A stretch of DNA of 64,000 bases from PFJX01 sp963713085 (lineage in GTDB: Bacteria; Pseudomonadota; Gammaproteobacteria; Burkholderiales; Thiobacillaceae): positions 1 through 64,000 of the forward strand of contig CAVQKQ010000014.1 in NCBI GenBank assembly GCA_963713085.1. The letters run 5' to 3'. Made by a program: the position numbers and the translations under genes. Each line of letters starts with the position of its first letter. The first letter of the stretch is position 1. The notes under the pieces are model-generated. The model did not search any database and was not told the DNA's origin. It saw only the letters and a program-made list of their open reading frames with translations. Shown piece after piece: positions 16,172 to 25,600 of this stretch.

Positions 16172-17209
16172 TCAGCCGAGCAGCGAAACCGAGGCTTCGG
16201 CCAGGCTGGAAGCGCTGTCCGCCACTCCAGGCCTCGTGTTCCCTGCAATCGTGCCCATCAGGCCAAGCGCCGCGTCCACCACAGACTTGGGTTGGGGGAC
16301 AACGGCCTGTTCCAGCATCCAGGAAGCTGGCGAAGGGGCATCCGGCCCGGTCAGGCGAACCACCGGGGCGCGCAAGGCATCGAACGCCCGTGTGGACGCC
16401 AATGCCGCCAATTCCGCCGCGATGCCGCACAAGCCGCTGGCCTCGCTGACTACGACGAGGCGTCCGGTCTTGCGCACCGAGGCAAGTACAGTTTCCTCGT
16501 CCAACGGCTTGAGGGTCCTCAGATCGATCACCTCCGAAGATATACCTTGCGACTCGAGCTGTTGCGCTGCCTCCAGGCAGATCCCGACCGTCTTCGCATA
16601 GCCCACCAGGGTCACGTCGCCGCCGATCCGGCGCACCGCGGCCTTGCCGAGCGGCACGACGTGGTCGACAACGTCGGGCACATCACCTTCCTGGTGCAGC
16701 AGACCCATATCGGTAAAGAACAGCACTGGGTTGTCGTCGCGGATGGCGGCCTTGAGCAGCCCCTTGAAGTCCGCCGCCTCGGATGGCATGACCACCTTGA
16801 GGCCCGGGGCGTGTACGAACATTGCCTCCAGATTGTGGTTGTGCTGGGCGCCGACGCACCAGCCGGTGCCGGTCATGCCCATGGCCACCAAGGGAAATTC
16901 GAACTGCCCCCCGGAGAGATAGCGCAGCTTGCCGGCGCTGTTGACCAGCGCATCCATGGCATAGGCCATGAACGGCGCGAACAGCAGGTCGATCACCGGT
17001 CGCAGTCCGCTGGCCGCGGCACCCACGGCGGTGCCGGCGATGATCGCTTCGGCCAGGGGCGTGTTGCGGACGCGTGGGGCGCCGAATTCTTCCACCAGGT
17101 CGCGGCGCTTGGTCGCCACACCTTCCCCCATCATCATCACGGCCGTATCGCGCTGCATTTCCTCGCGCAGCGCCTGATGCAGGGCTTGTTCCACGGTCAT
17201 TCGGGTCAT
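16172..17209 (-). CDS. 2-oxoacid dehydrogenase E1 component, beta subunit
   Basis: A 345-residue transketolase-like protein (Transket_pyr and C-terminal domains). Features include GEGVATKRRDLVEEFG, TPLAEAIIAGTAVGAA, DLLFAPFMAYAMD, and C-terminal VIDLRTLKPLDEETVLASV. It forms the alpha2beta2 E1 with the upstream gene and would decarboxylate a 2-oxo acid or acetoin using thiamine diphosphate. The substrate cannot be read. No E2 or E3 gene is present nearby, which is unusual. It starts 21 bp after the alpha gene. Confidence 0.85.
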   Translation of the reverse strand: MTRMTVEQALHQALREEMQRDTAVMMMGEGVATKRRDLVEEFGAPRVRNTPLAEAIIAGTAVGAAASGLRPVIDLLFAPFMAYAMDALVNSAGKLRYLSGGQFEFPLVAMGMTGTGWCVGAQHNHNLEAMFVHAPGLKVVMPSEAADFKGLLKAAIRDDNPVLFFTDMGLLHQEGDVPDVVDHVVPLGKAAVRRIGGDVTLVGYAKTVGICLEAAQQLESQGISSEVIDLRTLKPLDEETVLASVRKTGRLVVVSEASGLCGIAAELAALASTRAFDALRAPVVRLTGPDAPSPASWMLEQAVVPQPKSVVDAALGLMGTIAGNTRPGVADSASSLAEASVSLLG

Positions 17210-17230
17210 TTGTCGGGTTCCTTCCGCCGT

Positions 17231-18226
17231 TCAGGCATAGACGTGATCGAGCAGGGTGTCGGGCGCGGGCCAGGCACTGGCCTGGGCGAAGACCAGCGCG
17301 TCAGTGATGTGTTCGCGGGCACGTTGCTCCATGGCGGCCAGCCCTTCGGCATCGATCAGGCCCTGGGCGAGCAGTCGCTCGCTTTGGACACGGATCGGAT
17401 CCCGTTGCATCCAGGCCTTCAGTTCGTCCGGGTCCACATAGGCCTGGTCGTCGGGCTCGAAGTGGCCGCGCTGGCGGTAGGTGACCAACTCCAGGAAACT
17501 CGGCTTGCCGGTCGCACGGATCCGTGCCACGGCCTGTTCGGCCGCCTCGCGCACCGTCTCCACATCGTTGCCGTCGACGGTCTCGACCGGGAGGCCGTGG
17601 CCACGCGCCCATTCGGCGATGGCCCGGTCTGGCATGGTTTCCAGGCGGTGAACGAAGGCCTGCCACTGGTTGTTCTCGCAGACGAACAGGAGGGGCAGTT
17701 CCCATTGCACGGCCAGGTTCAGTGCCTCGTGGAAGATGCCCTCGCAGGCCGCGCCGTCGCCAAACAGCACCGCGACAATGCCGCCCGGCTCGCCGTGGCC
17801 CATCTTCTGGGCCAGGGCCACGCCGGGCGCCATGGACAGCTCGCCGCCGACGATGGTGGAGGTGAGCACCACCCCCAACTCCTTGGCGGAAATGTGCAGG
17901 CTGCCGCTGCGGCCCCCGCAATAGCCGTCGACGCGGCCCAGCACCTCGGCCAGCAGGCGGCGCGGCTCCGCGCCCCGGGCGATCAGGTGGCCGGCGCTAC
18001 GATGGTTGGTCAGGATCCGGTCGCGCCGGTCCAGGACGTCGACCACGCCCACCGCGCAGGCCTCCTGGCCGACGCTGGTGCAGGTACCCGGCGCGCCGCC
18101 GCGCTGTATCTCGATCAGCTGCTGCTCGTAGGTCCGGATCAACATCATGGTTTCAAGGCGCCGCACAGGCGCGGAAACGCTGGACGCTTCGCCCGTCGCG
18201 GGGCCGATGCTCGATTGCTTGTTCAT
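17231..18226 (-). CDS. 2-oxoacid dehydrogenase E1 component, alpha subunit
   Basis: A 331-residue thiamine-diphosphate enzyme subunit. The TPP motif is GDGAACEGIFHEALN ... CENN, and GGRSGSLHIS and the phosphorylation-loop-like TYRQRGHFEPDD are typical. GAGGAG precedes the ATG at 18226. It is between a cytochrome c gene (26 bp upstream) and the beta gene. With no E2/E3 in reach, it may use complex parts encoded elsewhere, or pass electrons differently; the adjacent cytochrome makes this worth noting. Confidence 0.85.
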   Translation of the reverse strand: MNKQSSIGPATGEASSVSAPVRRLETMMLIRTYEQQLIEIQRGGAPGTCTSVGQEACAVGVVDVLDRRDRILTNHRSAGHLIARGAEPRRLLAEVLGRVDGYCGGRSGSLHISAKELGVVLTSTIVGGELSMAPGVALAQKMGHGEPGGIVAVLFGDGAACEGIFHEALNLAVQWELPLLFVCENNQWQAFVHRLETMPDRAIAEWARGHGLPVETVDGNDVETVREAAEQAVARIRATGKPSFLELVTYRQRGHFEPDDQAYVDPDELKAWMQRDPIRVQSERLLAQGLIDAEGLAAMEQRAREHITDALVFAQASAWPAPDTLLDHVYA

Positions 18227-18252
18227 GCCACTTTCTCCTCGACAGGTCAGGC

Positions 18253-18756
18253 TTATCGTTTGGCCATCTTGGGCGGGACCTTGGGCATGAACTCGAAGTA
18301 CGGGGTGTCTACCGCGACTCCGGGCTCGGCGGCGCGCGGCGCGGGCTTGCCGGCCGGACCGAGGTCGCGGATGAAGCGATATAGGGCGATCAGGTCGCGA
18401 TCGTTCATGTCGCGCAGATTGAACCAGGGCATGGGTGGACGCATGGGCTGGCGCACCCGCGCGAGCCATTGGGCTTCGGTCATATCCTGGACCAGAAGTC
18501 GCAGATTCGCGGGGTAGGCCGTGCCCCACGGCCCCTGGAAGCCCACCGAACTGCCGGTGAGCCACTGATCCACCGGCAGCTTACCGGCCGCCTCGGGGTA
18601 TCCAGGGGTGTGGCAGTCGTTGCAGCCGCTGGTCCGGGCGAGGTACTTGCCCCGCTCGATGGCGCGGACGTCCTTGGCCGGATTGGCCGCCACGGCGGCC
18701 TGAGCCAGTAACGCGAATGAGGACAGGACGGCGAAGCCGAGGTAACGGATGTTCAT
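18253..18756 (-). CDS. Exported mono-haem cytochrome c
   Basis: A 167-residue protein with a signal peptide (MNIRYLGFAVLSSFALLAQAAVAA) and one CxxCH haem site, CNDCH at 45-49, preceded by ERGKYLARTSG. A likely Met ligand is in RPPMPWFNLRDMNDRDL. It would carry or donate electrons in the periplasm. First gene of the three-gene run with the E1 subunits. Confidence 0.85.
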   Translation of the reverse strand: MNIRYLGFAVLSSFALLAQAAVAANPAKDVRAIERGKYLARTSGCNDCHTPGYPEAAGKLPVDQWLTGSSVGFQGPWGTAYPANLRLLVQDMTEAQWLARVRQPMRPPMPWFNLRDMNDRDLIALYRFIRDLGPAGKPAPRAAEPGVAVDTPYFEFMPKVPPKMAKR

Positions 18757-18953
18757 GGGGTAAGACCTCCTTGCAGAAGTTGACTGGGAACAACTTGTGA
18801 TGCGGAGGTTAAACCGTGCCGCAATGGGGCGTTGCTAAGTGTTTGCTATGGAATTATTAAAATTTTGATAAAGATCAGCAGGTGGCAAACCGGGCTAACT
18901 TTTATCCCGGTTATTGTTGTAGCCACAGATCGCCGTCAACAACATTTCATTAA

Positions 18954-18986
18954 GAGAAAAAAGCGAGCACCTCGCGGTGCTCGCTT
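18954..18986 (-). terminator. Rho-independent terminator of sodB
   Basis: An 11-bp perfect stem (18961-18971 with 18976-18986) around a four-base loop, followed on the minus strand by a T-run of six. It lies about 60 bp downstream of the sodB stop. Confidence 0.85.
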
Positions 18987-19043
18987 ACGTTATAAATTTC
19001 TCAATTCCGCCAGGGCATCAGCCCCGCGACGCTAACGATCCGC

Positions 19044-19631
19044 TCAAGATGCGTAGTTGGTGGCGGCGAAGTCCCAGTTGACCAGATTGTTCAGGAAGGT
19101 TTCCACGAACTTGGGACGCAGGTTGCGGTAGTCGATGTAGTAGGCGTGTTCCCATACGTCCACGCATAGCAGGGGCTTGTCGGCGGTGGTCAGGGGGGTG
19201 CCGGCGGCGCCCATGTTGACGATGTCCACGGAGCTGTCGGCCTTCTTCACCAGCCAGGTCCAGCCGGAACCGAAGTTGCCCACGGCGCTGGCCTGGAAGG
19301 CCTTCTTGAATTCGTCCACGCCGCCCCACTTGGCGTTGATCGCGTCGGCCAGTGCGCCGCTGGGGGCGCCGCCGCCGTTGGGCTTCATGCAGTTCCAGAA
19401 GAAGGTGTGGTTGGAGACCTGGGCGGCGTTGTTGTAGATGCCGCCGGCGGGGGCGGTCTTGACGATGTCTTCCAGGGACTTGGCTTCGTATTCGGTGCCC
19501 TTGATCAGGTTGTTCAGGTTGGTCACGTAGGCTTGGTGGTGCTTGGCGTAGTGGTACTCGAAGGTTTCCTTGGACATGTGGGGCTGCAGGGCGTCCATGG
19601 CGTAGGGAAGGGGGGGCAGTTGGTGTTCCAT
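19044..19631 (-). CDS. sodB: Superoxide dismutase, iron type
   Basis: A 195-residue Fe/Mn superoxide dismutase. Metal ligands fit the family: H27 in FEYHYAKHH, a His in SNHTFFW, and Asp/His in DVWEHAYY. The AQVSNHTFFWNCM and GSGWTWLV segments favour iron specificity. Expected in the cytoplasm. It has its own terminator at 18954-18986. Confidence 0.95.
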   Translation of the reverse strand: MEHQLPPLPYAMDALQPHMSKETFEYHYAKHHQAYVTNLNNLIKGTEYEAKSLEDIVKTAPAGGIYNNAAQVSNHTFFWNCMKPNGGGAPSGALADAINAKWGGVDEFKKAFQASAVGNFGSGWTWLVKKADSSVDIVNMGAAGTPLTTADKPLLCVDVWEHAYYIDYRNLRPKFVETFLNNLVNWDFAATNYAS

Positions 19632-19782
19632 ATGATTTCTCCGTAGGTTTGAGTGATTGCGAGACTGTCTTGCATCTAGACCCCCCGATTTTACGGGGCG
19701 GCGAGTGGACGGGCAATGGTTGACTGTTTACGTGGGGTATTTCTGACCTTGGAGTCGGGTTAGCCGGTACAAGTTGCAGGGG

Positions 19783-21906
19783 TCATCGGACCTCGAATTC
19801 CACCTGGTCCAGGATGGCTGCATCGGTTCGCAGGATGAGGGTGTGATGGCCTGGGCTCAAGGGCCATTCGCCGCTGTCCCGGCGGACATTGTCCAGCACC
19901 CAGTGGGCATCTGCCGGCATGTCGCGGGCCTGGAAATCCAGGCGTTGACGGTCCGGTGGGATATCCGGGTCCATTGCCAGTATCTCGCCGTCGCCGGGGT
20001 GGGTGATCTCGGCGGGGGGATGGGCCAGGTCCCAGGCGGTTTGGGGCGGTTCGGTACCCGCCAGGAACCATTCCCCGCGCAGGGGTTCGCCCGGCGGCTG
20101 GAAGAGGCGGTGATGCAGGCCCGGGGGCGGGGCGGGTTCATTGGACGGCAGGCCGGCCTGGAGCCGGTCCATGATCAGCTGCCAGGCCGGGGCGGCACCG
20201 GAGATGCCGGAGACGTCGTGCATCGGGGTACCGTCGAAATTGCCGGCCCAGACGCCCACCGTGTAGCGCTCCGAGAAGCCCACGCACCAGTTGTCGCGCA
20301 TGTCCTTGCTGGTGCCGGTCTTCACCGCCGTCCAATAACGGGTGGCCAGGGGGTTCTCCAGGCCGAAGGTGATGGCCCGGGCCTGCCGGTCGGACAGGAT
20401 GTCCCCCACCAGCCAGGCCGCTTCCCGACTGTATAGGTGTTGTCCCGGACCGGGATTGGCGTCGGGTTTGAGGCTGAGGGGGGTGAAGCGGCCGCCGTTG
20501 GCCAGGGTCCGGTAGGCATTCACCAGTTCCCACAGGCGTACGTCCAGGCTGCCCAGGGCCAGGGAATAGCCGTAGTAGTCCGCCGCTTCGGTGAGGCCGG
20601 AAAAGCCCAGCTGGGCAAGGCGGTTGGCGAAGGGCTCCAGGCCCACCAGCTGCAGGGTGTTCACCGCCGGGATATTGAGGGAGCTGGCCAGGGCCGAGCG
20701 CATGCTGACCAGGCCCCGATAGGTGTTGTCATAGTCTTGGGGGGTGTATTGGCCGCCGGGGGTGGCGATGTTGAGAGGCGCGTCCATCAGGGGCGAGGCG
20801 GCGGTCAGCAGATGCCTGTCCAGGGCCAGGCCGTAGAGGAAAGGTTTCAGGGTGGAGCCGGCCTGGCGCGGGGCCTGGACCCCGTCGCTCTGGGGCGATT
20901 CTGAACCGGCGCCGCTCTGGGAGACGTAGGCCAGCACCCGGCCGCTGGCGTTTTCCACCACCAGGGCGGCGGCATCCTGCACGTTGCGGTCCGCCAGGCG
21001 CCGCAGCTGCTCGGACAGGGCGCTGTGGACGAAGCGTTGCAGGTCGGCATCCAGGCTGGTGCGAATGATGTTGTCCGGCCCGGTGCCTTTCCCGCCGTTG
21101 CCGGCGAGCAGGCGCTGCGCCAGGTGGGGCGCCAGGTTGACGCTGGGCAGGATGGGATAGCGGCCGGTAAGGGTGGCCAGGGTCAGGGCCCTCAGCTTGG
21201 CGCAGCCCGGCGCCCCCTTGGTGTGGCTGGCCAGGGCGCAGACCCGACGCGACACGTCCCTGGCCTTGGCGTTGGGGGAGCGGATCAGGGCGGCCAGGAT
21301 CAGGGCCTCGCCCTCGTCGAGGCCGGCCGGACGCTTGTCGAACAGACCCCGGCTGGCGGCATCGATGCCGGTGAGCTCGCCCCGCAACGGCAGCAGGTTG
21401 AAATAGGCCTCCAGGATCTGCGACTTGCTCCAGGTACGCTCCAGTTCCCGGGCCGCCTCCATCTGGCGCAGCTTTTCCGGCACGTCCCGGCGCCTGCCCT
21501 GGGCACGGTACCTGGGATCGAGCAGGGCCACCAGCTGCATGGTGATGGTGGAGGCGCCCCGTGGCTTGTCGTTGAGCCAGTTGGTCAGGGCCGCCTTGGC
21601 CGCCGCCAGCCAGTCCACCCCCGCGTGTTCGAAGAAACGGTGGTCCTCGGCCCGCAGCACGGCGGCGATCAGGGCCGGGGATATGTCGTGGAGGCCGACC
21701 CAGTCGGTGCGGCGGATGCTGGGGTCGCCGCGGATCTCCTGGAGTGGTTCGCCGTGGCGGTCCAGGATGCGGATGTCCGAGGAATGCCAGGCGTCCTTGA
21801 CCCGGGCGAAGCCGGGGAGGGCGTCGGCGTTCGCGGCGGAAAGGGGGAATGCGAGAACAAGCCCCAGGAGCAGGGCCAGGAACTTCGTGCTAAAGCTGTT
21901 TGGCAT
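19783..21906 (-). CDS. pbpC: Penicillin-binding protein 1C
   Basis: A 707-residue bifunctional peptidoglycan enzyme anchored in the inner membrane by an N-terminal helix. The glycosyltransferase (GT51) has EDHRFFEH at 87-94 and RGASTITMQL at 116-125. The transpeptidase has STLK at 351-354, SLN at 409-411 and KTG at 529-531. A C-terminal BiPBP_C-like beta domain closes the protein. pbpC genes are commonly paired with alpha-2-macroglobulin genes, as here, but a toxin-antitoxin pair sits between them. Confidence 0.93.
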   Translation of the reverse strand: MPNSFSTKFLALLLGLVLAFPLSAANADALPGFARVKDAWHSSDIRILDRHGEPLQEIRGDPSIRRTDWVGLHDISPALIAAVLRAEDHRFFEHAGVDWLAAAKAALTNWLNDKPRGASTITMQLVALLDPRYRAQGRRRDVPEKLRQMEAARELERTWSKSQILEAYFNLLPLRGELTGIDAASRGLFDKRPAGLDEGEALILAALIRSPNAKARDVSRRVCALASHTKGAPGCAKLRALTLATLTGRYPILPSVNLAPHLAQRLLAGNGGKGTGPDNIIRTSLDADLQRFVHSALSEQLRRLADRNVQDAAALVVENASGRVLAYVSQSGAGSESPQSDGVQAPRQAGSTLKPFLYGLALDRHLLTAASPLMDAPLNIATPGGQYTPQDYDNTYRGLVSMRSALASSLNIPAVNTLQLVGLEPFANRLAQLGFSGLTEAADYYGYSLALGSLDVRLWELVNAYRTLANGGRFTPLSLKPDANPGPGQHLYSREAAWLVGDILSDRQARAITFGLENPLATRYWTAVKTGTSKDMRDNWCVGFSERYTVGVWAGNFDGTPMHDVSGISGAAPAWQLIMDRLQAGLPSNEPAPPPGLHHRLFQPPGEPLRGEWFLAGTEPPQTAWDLAHPPAEITHPGDGEILAMDPDIPPDRQRLDFQARDMPADAHWVLDNVRRDSGEWPLSPGHHTLILRTDAAILDQVEFEVR

Positions 21907-22192
21907 GCAGTTTCAGGCCCAGAGCCTTGATGATCCTCATCAGCGTTGCAAATTCCGGGTCACCCTCCCCCGACAGGGCCCGGTCCAGGTCCTCCCGGGT
22001 CAGCGCGGTCTCGCCAGCCACCCGCACCAGGCCCCGCGCCCGGGCGATGTCGCCCAGGGCGGCGGCGATCAGGGCCAGATCGCCGATGTCCAGACAGGCG
22101 TTCAGGTAGTGCGCCATGTCCGCGTCGGACTTCAGGTAGGACACCACGTCCCACTTGTTCAGGCATGTGTTGCTTGGTCTGCTGTCGCCCAT
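21890..22192 (-). CDS. Antitoxin, putative addiction-module antidote (HTH)
   Basis: About 100 residues. After an N-terminal DVVSYLKSDADMAHYLNACLDIGD stretch comes a helix-turn-helix of the addiction-module antidote family (ALGDIARARGLVRVAGETALTREDLDRALSGEGDPEFATLMRIIKALGL, split). It would bind the toxin and repress the operon. GGAGG precedes the ATG at 22192. It overlaps the start of pbpC by 17 bp. The toxin gene lies upstream, the order usual for this family. Confidence 0.82.
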   Translation of the reverse strand: MGDSRPSNTCLNKWDVVSYLKSDADMAHYLNACLDIGDLALIAAALGDIARARGLVRVAGETALTREDLDRALSGEGDPEFATLMRIIKALGLKLHAKQL

Positions 22193-22250
22193 CAACGCCT
22201 CCGGAGCCGCGCGCCTGCCGGCGCGTCTTCTGGTATGGATTGCCTGGCCG

Positions 22251-22496
22251 TCAGGCGGGTTTCAGATCTCCCGCAAGCAGGAGCACCACCTCGAAGCTAC
22301 GTTCCGCCACATAGACACGGTAACCGGGGCCATGATCGATCCTGAGTGCCTTCACCTCGTCTCCAACCACATCGAAATCACCGAAGCTGCCCAGTTCCAC
22401 ATGGCGCAGGCGGGCATTTATGGCCGCCATGGCCCGGGGGTCCCGCAGGCCGGTGAACCAGTTGGAGAAGACGTCGGTTTCGATGAGAAGTTTCAT
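22251..22496 (-). CDS. RelE/ParE-superfamily toxin, shortened at the C-terminus
   Basis: An 81-residue protein of the addiction-module killer (HigB/Gp49-like) family: DVFSNWFTGLRDPRAMAAINARL, ALRIDHGPGYRVYVAERS, and EVVLLLAG. Homologues run to about 95-100 residues and continue with GGDK-T-Q. Here the frame leaves the pattern after LLLAG and stops as DLKPA, so about 15-20 residues are lost, probably by a small frameshift. It would target mRNA translation; whether it is still toxic is unclear. Confidence 0.72.
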   Translation of the reverse strand: MKLLIETDVFSNWFTGLRDPRAMAAINARLRHVELGSFGDFDVVGDEVKALRIDHGPGYRVYVAERSFEVVLLLAGDLKPA

Positions 22497-22608
22497 GGGG
22501 CAGCGCTATGCCATAGGCCGGTCGTTTCGCAAGTCGTTGCATCACACCGTGGGCCAATCCCCGCCAGATCCGACAGCGAGGCAGCCCCCGCAGCCCGGTC
22601 CAGGCGGG

Positions 22609-25600
22609 TCAAGGCGCCACCTCGAATACCCCGTTCGGCACCTCGCCGAACATCTCCGGCGCGTACATGGCCTCCACTCGTGTTGGGGGCAGTCGGAATT
22701 CTCCGTCGCTGTTCAGGCGCACCGTGTATTCCAGGCTGAATCGGCCCCGGGGGACGTACTCGTAATAGGCCCGGTAGCTGTCGAAACGGCGTTCGATCCA
22801 GGCGGGCCAGGCGCGGCCGTCATTCACTTCTCCGTGGGTGAGCAGGGTGGAGCCCCGGGCGCTGCCGAGGCGGCTGCCGCCCAGGATCGTGGCGCCCGCG
22901 GGGATGGGGTCGTCCACCACCACCCAGCCCATGTCGTCCCGCGCCTCGATGTCGAGCCTGATCCGCAGCACGTCCCCCCGGCTCCATTTGCCCGGGCGCT
23001 TCCGCTCGACCGGGCGGATCTCCCGGGTGATGCCGTAGCCCCGTTGCACCGGGCCGGCGGGGGCCACGGCGGCCAGGGTGGTGATGCTGACATAGGGCGC
23101 GCCCGGACCTTCGTGCTTCAGGTGCAGGGTGTCCGGTTCTGCCGTCAGGGGCAGGAAGGCGGTGGCGCCCCGGGGGAAATTGTCCCAGTCCACCACCCGG
23201 CCTTCCGAGCCCAGCACCGCGTAGCTCTTGCCACCGGGCTTTTCCGTTTCGAACAGGCGGCCGTAGCGTGCCAGGGCCAGGGTGCCCCAGGCGTTGGCGG
23301 TGGTGGTGTTCCAGCGGCCGGCCTGCTGGCGGGCCAGGATGCCGGCGACCAGCCCGGGGACGCGCTCCTTCCAGCCCGGCTCCGCCATCACCGCCAGCAG
23401 GGCGCGCACGGCGTTGGTATCGGCTGAGGCCATCATCCACCAAATGCCGTCCCGGTCCTCGCCGCTGAAGTTGAGCCGCTGGCCGGTTTCGCTGAAACGG
23501 CTTTCCAGGGCGGCCAGGGCATCGGCCAGCAAGGCGTCATGGTTGGCCATGCCGGTGTCGTGTTCAAGCAGGTCTATCCAATCGATCAGCGCCGAGACGG
23601 GCCAGAGCCTGGGTTCCGGTTTGACCGTGGCCAGCAGTTCCGGCGTGGCCTTGCCGCTTCGGGCCAGGGCGGCAAGGGCGGCGACGCGCTGGACCAGGTC
23701 GCCGTTCACGCCCTGCCAGGCGAAATGCGGCAGGGCAAGGTGGCCGGCCACGTAGTCCGCCAGGGCACGTTCCATGCGCACCTTGAGGTCCGGCGGCAGG
23801 GGCCAGCCGGCCTCGTCGGCGATGGCCAGCAGGTAGGCGGTCAGGGCCACGCTGCCCGAGCCGGCGCCCGGGAAGAAGTTGGCCAGGCCGTTGTCCGCGA
23901 TATAGGTCGGCAGCAGCGGCAGCAATTGGTCCCAGGCGGCGCGGTCGGTCAGGGCGACGGTCTTGGAAACCTGCTGTTCCAGGCAGGCGTAGGGGTAGTG
24001 GCGCATGTAGTCGCGCAGGCCGGTCTGGCCGTCCACCAGGCTGGCGCTGAAGGTTGCGCGCAATTCCGCTTTGCCGGCCGGGGTGCCCTCGGGTGCCGCC
24101 ACGGGCAGGTGAAGACTCTGCTCCAGGCGTTGCAGGCTGGCGGATTGCACCCGCATGGGGATGGCCGGCTCCACCGCCTGCTTCACGCTGAGCCGGTCGC
24201 CGGCCTTGCCGCCAACCTCCCGGGCGGCGACGGTCCAATCGAGACGTTTGATGCCATCGGGTACCGTCGCCGGCCAGGCGATCTCGCGGCTTTCTCCCGG
24301 GGCCAGGTCCAGGCGCTTGCCGGCCAGTTCCTTTAGGAGGGGATTGGTGGCCGTCACCTCCAGGCTCATGGCGCGGGTGCTGCCGTTGCGCACCGTGAAA
24401 TAGGCCGGGAAGCGGTCTCCTTCCCGCACCAGGGGCGACAGGCCGGAGATGATCTGGAGATCCTGGGTGCTGCGTATCGCGGTCTGGCCGGTGCCGAAGC
24501 GGTTTTCCGAGGCGGCGACGGCCACAACCCGGAAGGCGGTGAGGCTGTCGTTGAGGGGGATTTCCGCCTGCGCCTCGCCCCTGGCGTCGAGGGGGATCTC
24601 GGCCTGCCAGAACAGCAGGGTGTCGAACAGCTCCCGGGTGGGCAGCTTGCCGCCGCCGCCGCCCGCGGGCAGGGCCTTCTTGCCGAAGTGGCGCTTGCCG
24701 GTGACCTGCATCTGGGCGGTGAAGGTGCGCATGCCGTAGCCGCGCCGGGCGGTCATGGCTTCCAGCAGGTCCCAGCTGCGGTTGGGGGCCAGCTCCAGCA
24801 GGCCCTCGTCCACGGCGGCCAGGATCACCCGGGTGCCGGCGGGGGGCGGCGTGCCCTCGGGGGTCAGCACTTTCACCTTCACCTGGGCCTTTTCCCGTAC
24901 CTGGTAGCTGGTCCGGTTGGTCTTGACCACCACGTCCAGGGTGTGGACCCGGTTGCCCACCTTGATCTCGGCGATGCCCAGCTTGAAGGCGGGCCGGCCC
25001 AGGTCCACCAGGGCGGTGGGCTTCACGGCGTCGTCCCGGCCCCGCACCGCCAGTGCGGAGACGAACACGTTGGGGGCCCAGTTGGGCTTGATGGGCAGTT
25101 CGATCACCGGGGCCTTGCCGGAGAGTTCCACGATCCGGGCGTCCATCACCCCTTCCCGCTCCACGGTCACCAGGACGGTGGCGGCCCGGAATGGCATGCG
25201 TACCTGGAAGCGGGCGGTCTCGCCCGGTTCGTAAGCCTTCTTCTCGGGGATCAGGTCCATGCGGTCGTGGTTTTCCTGACGGAACCACCAGTCGTCCCGG
25301 CCCGCCACCCAGAAGCTGTGGGTGGTCTTCGCCACCCGGCCGTCGATGTCCCGGGCGGTGGCGTTGACGATGACCTCGCCGCCCTGGTCGATGCTTGGGT
25401 GGCAGGCGAGGGCACCCTTGGCGTCGGTGCGGCCTTTGCAGTCGACCGTCAGGGGGATGTCCCGGGTTTCATGGTGGTAGCCGTAAAAGCCTCCGGTCAG
25501 CCGGACCCGGTAGCTCAGGGTCTGGCGCAGGGTGAACGAGGTCTCCACCGGTACCCCGGCGGCCGGGCTGCCATCCAGGTTGACGCTCTGGAAGCGCAGG

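Noticed and set aside
16106..18517. 803-codon plus-strand frame opposite the E1 genes
   Set aside because: Shadow frame; both minus-strand E1 subunits have complete motifs.
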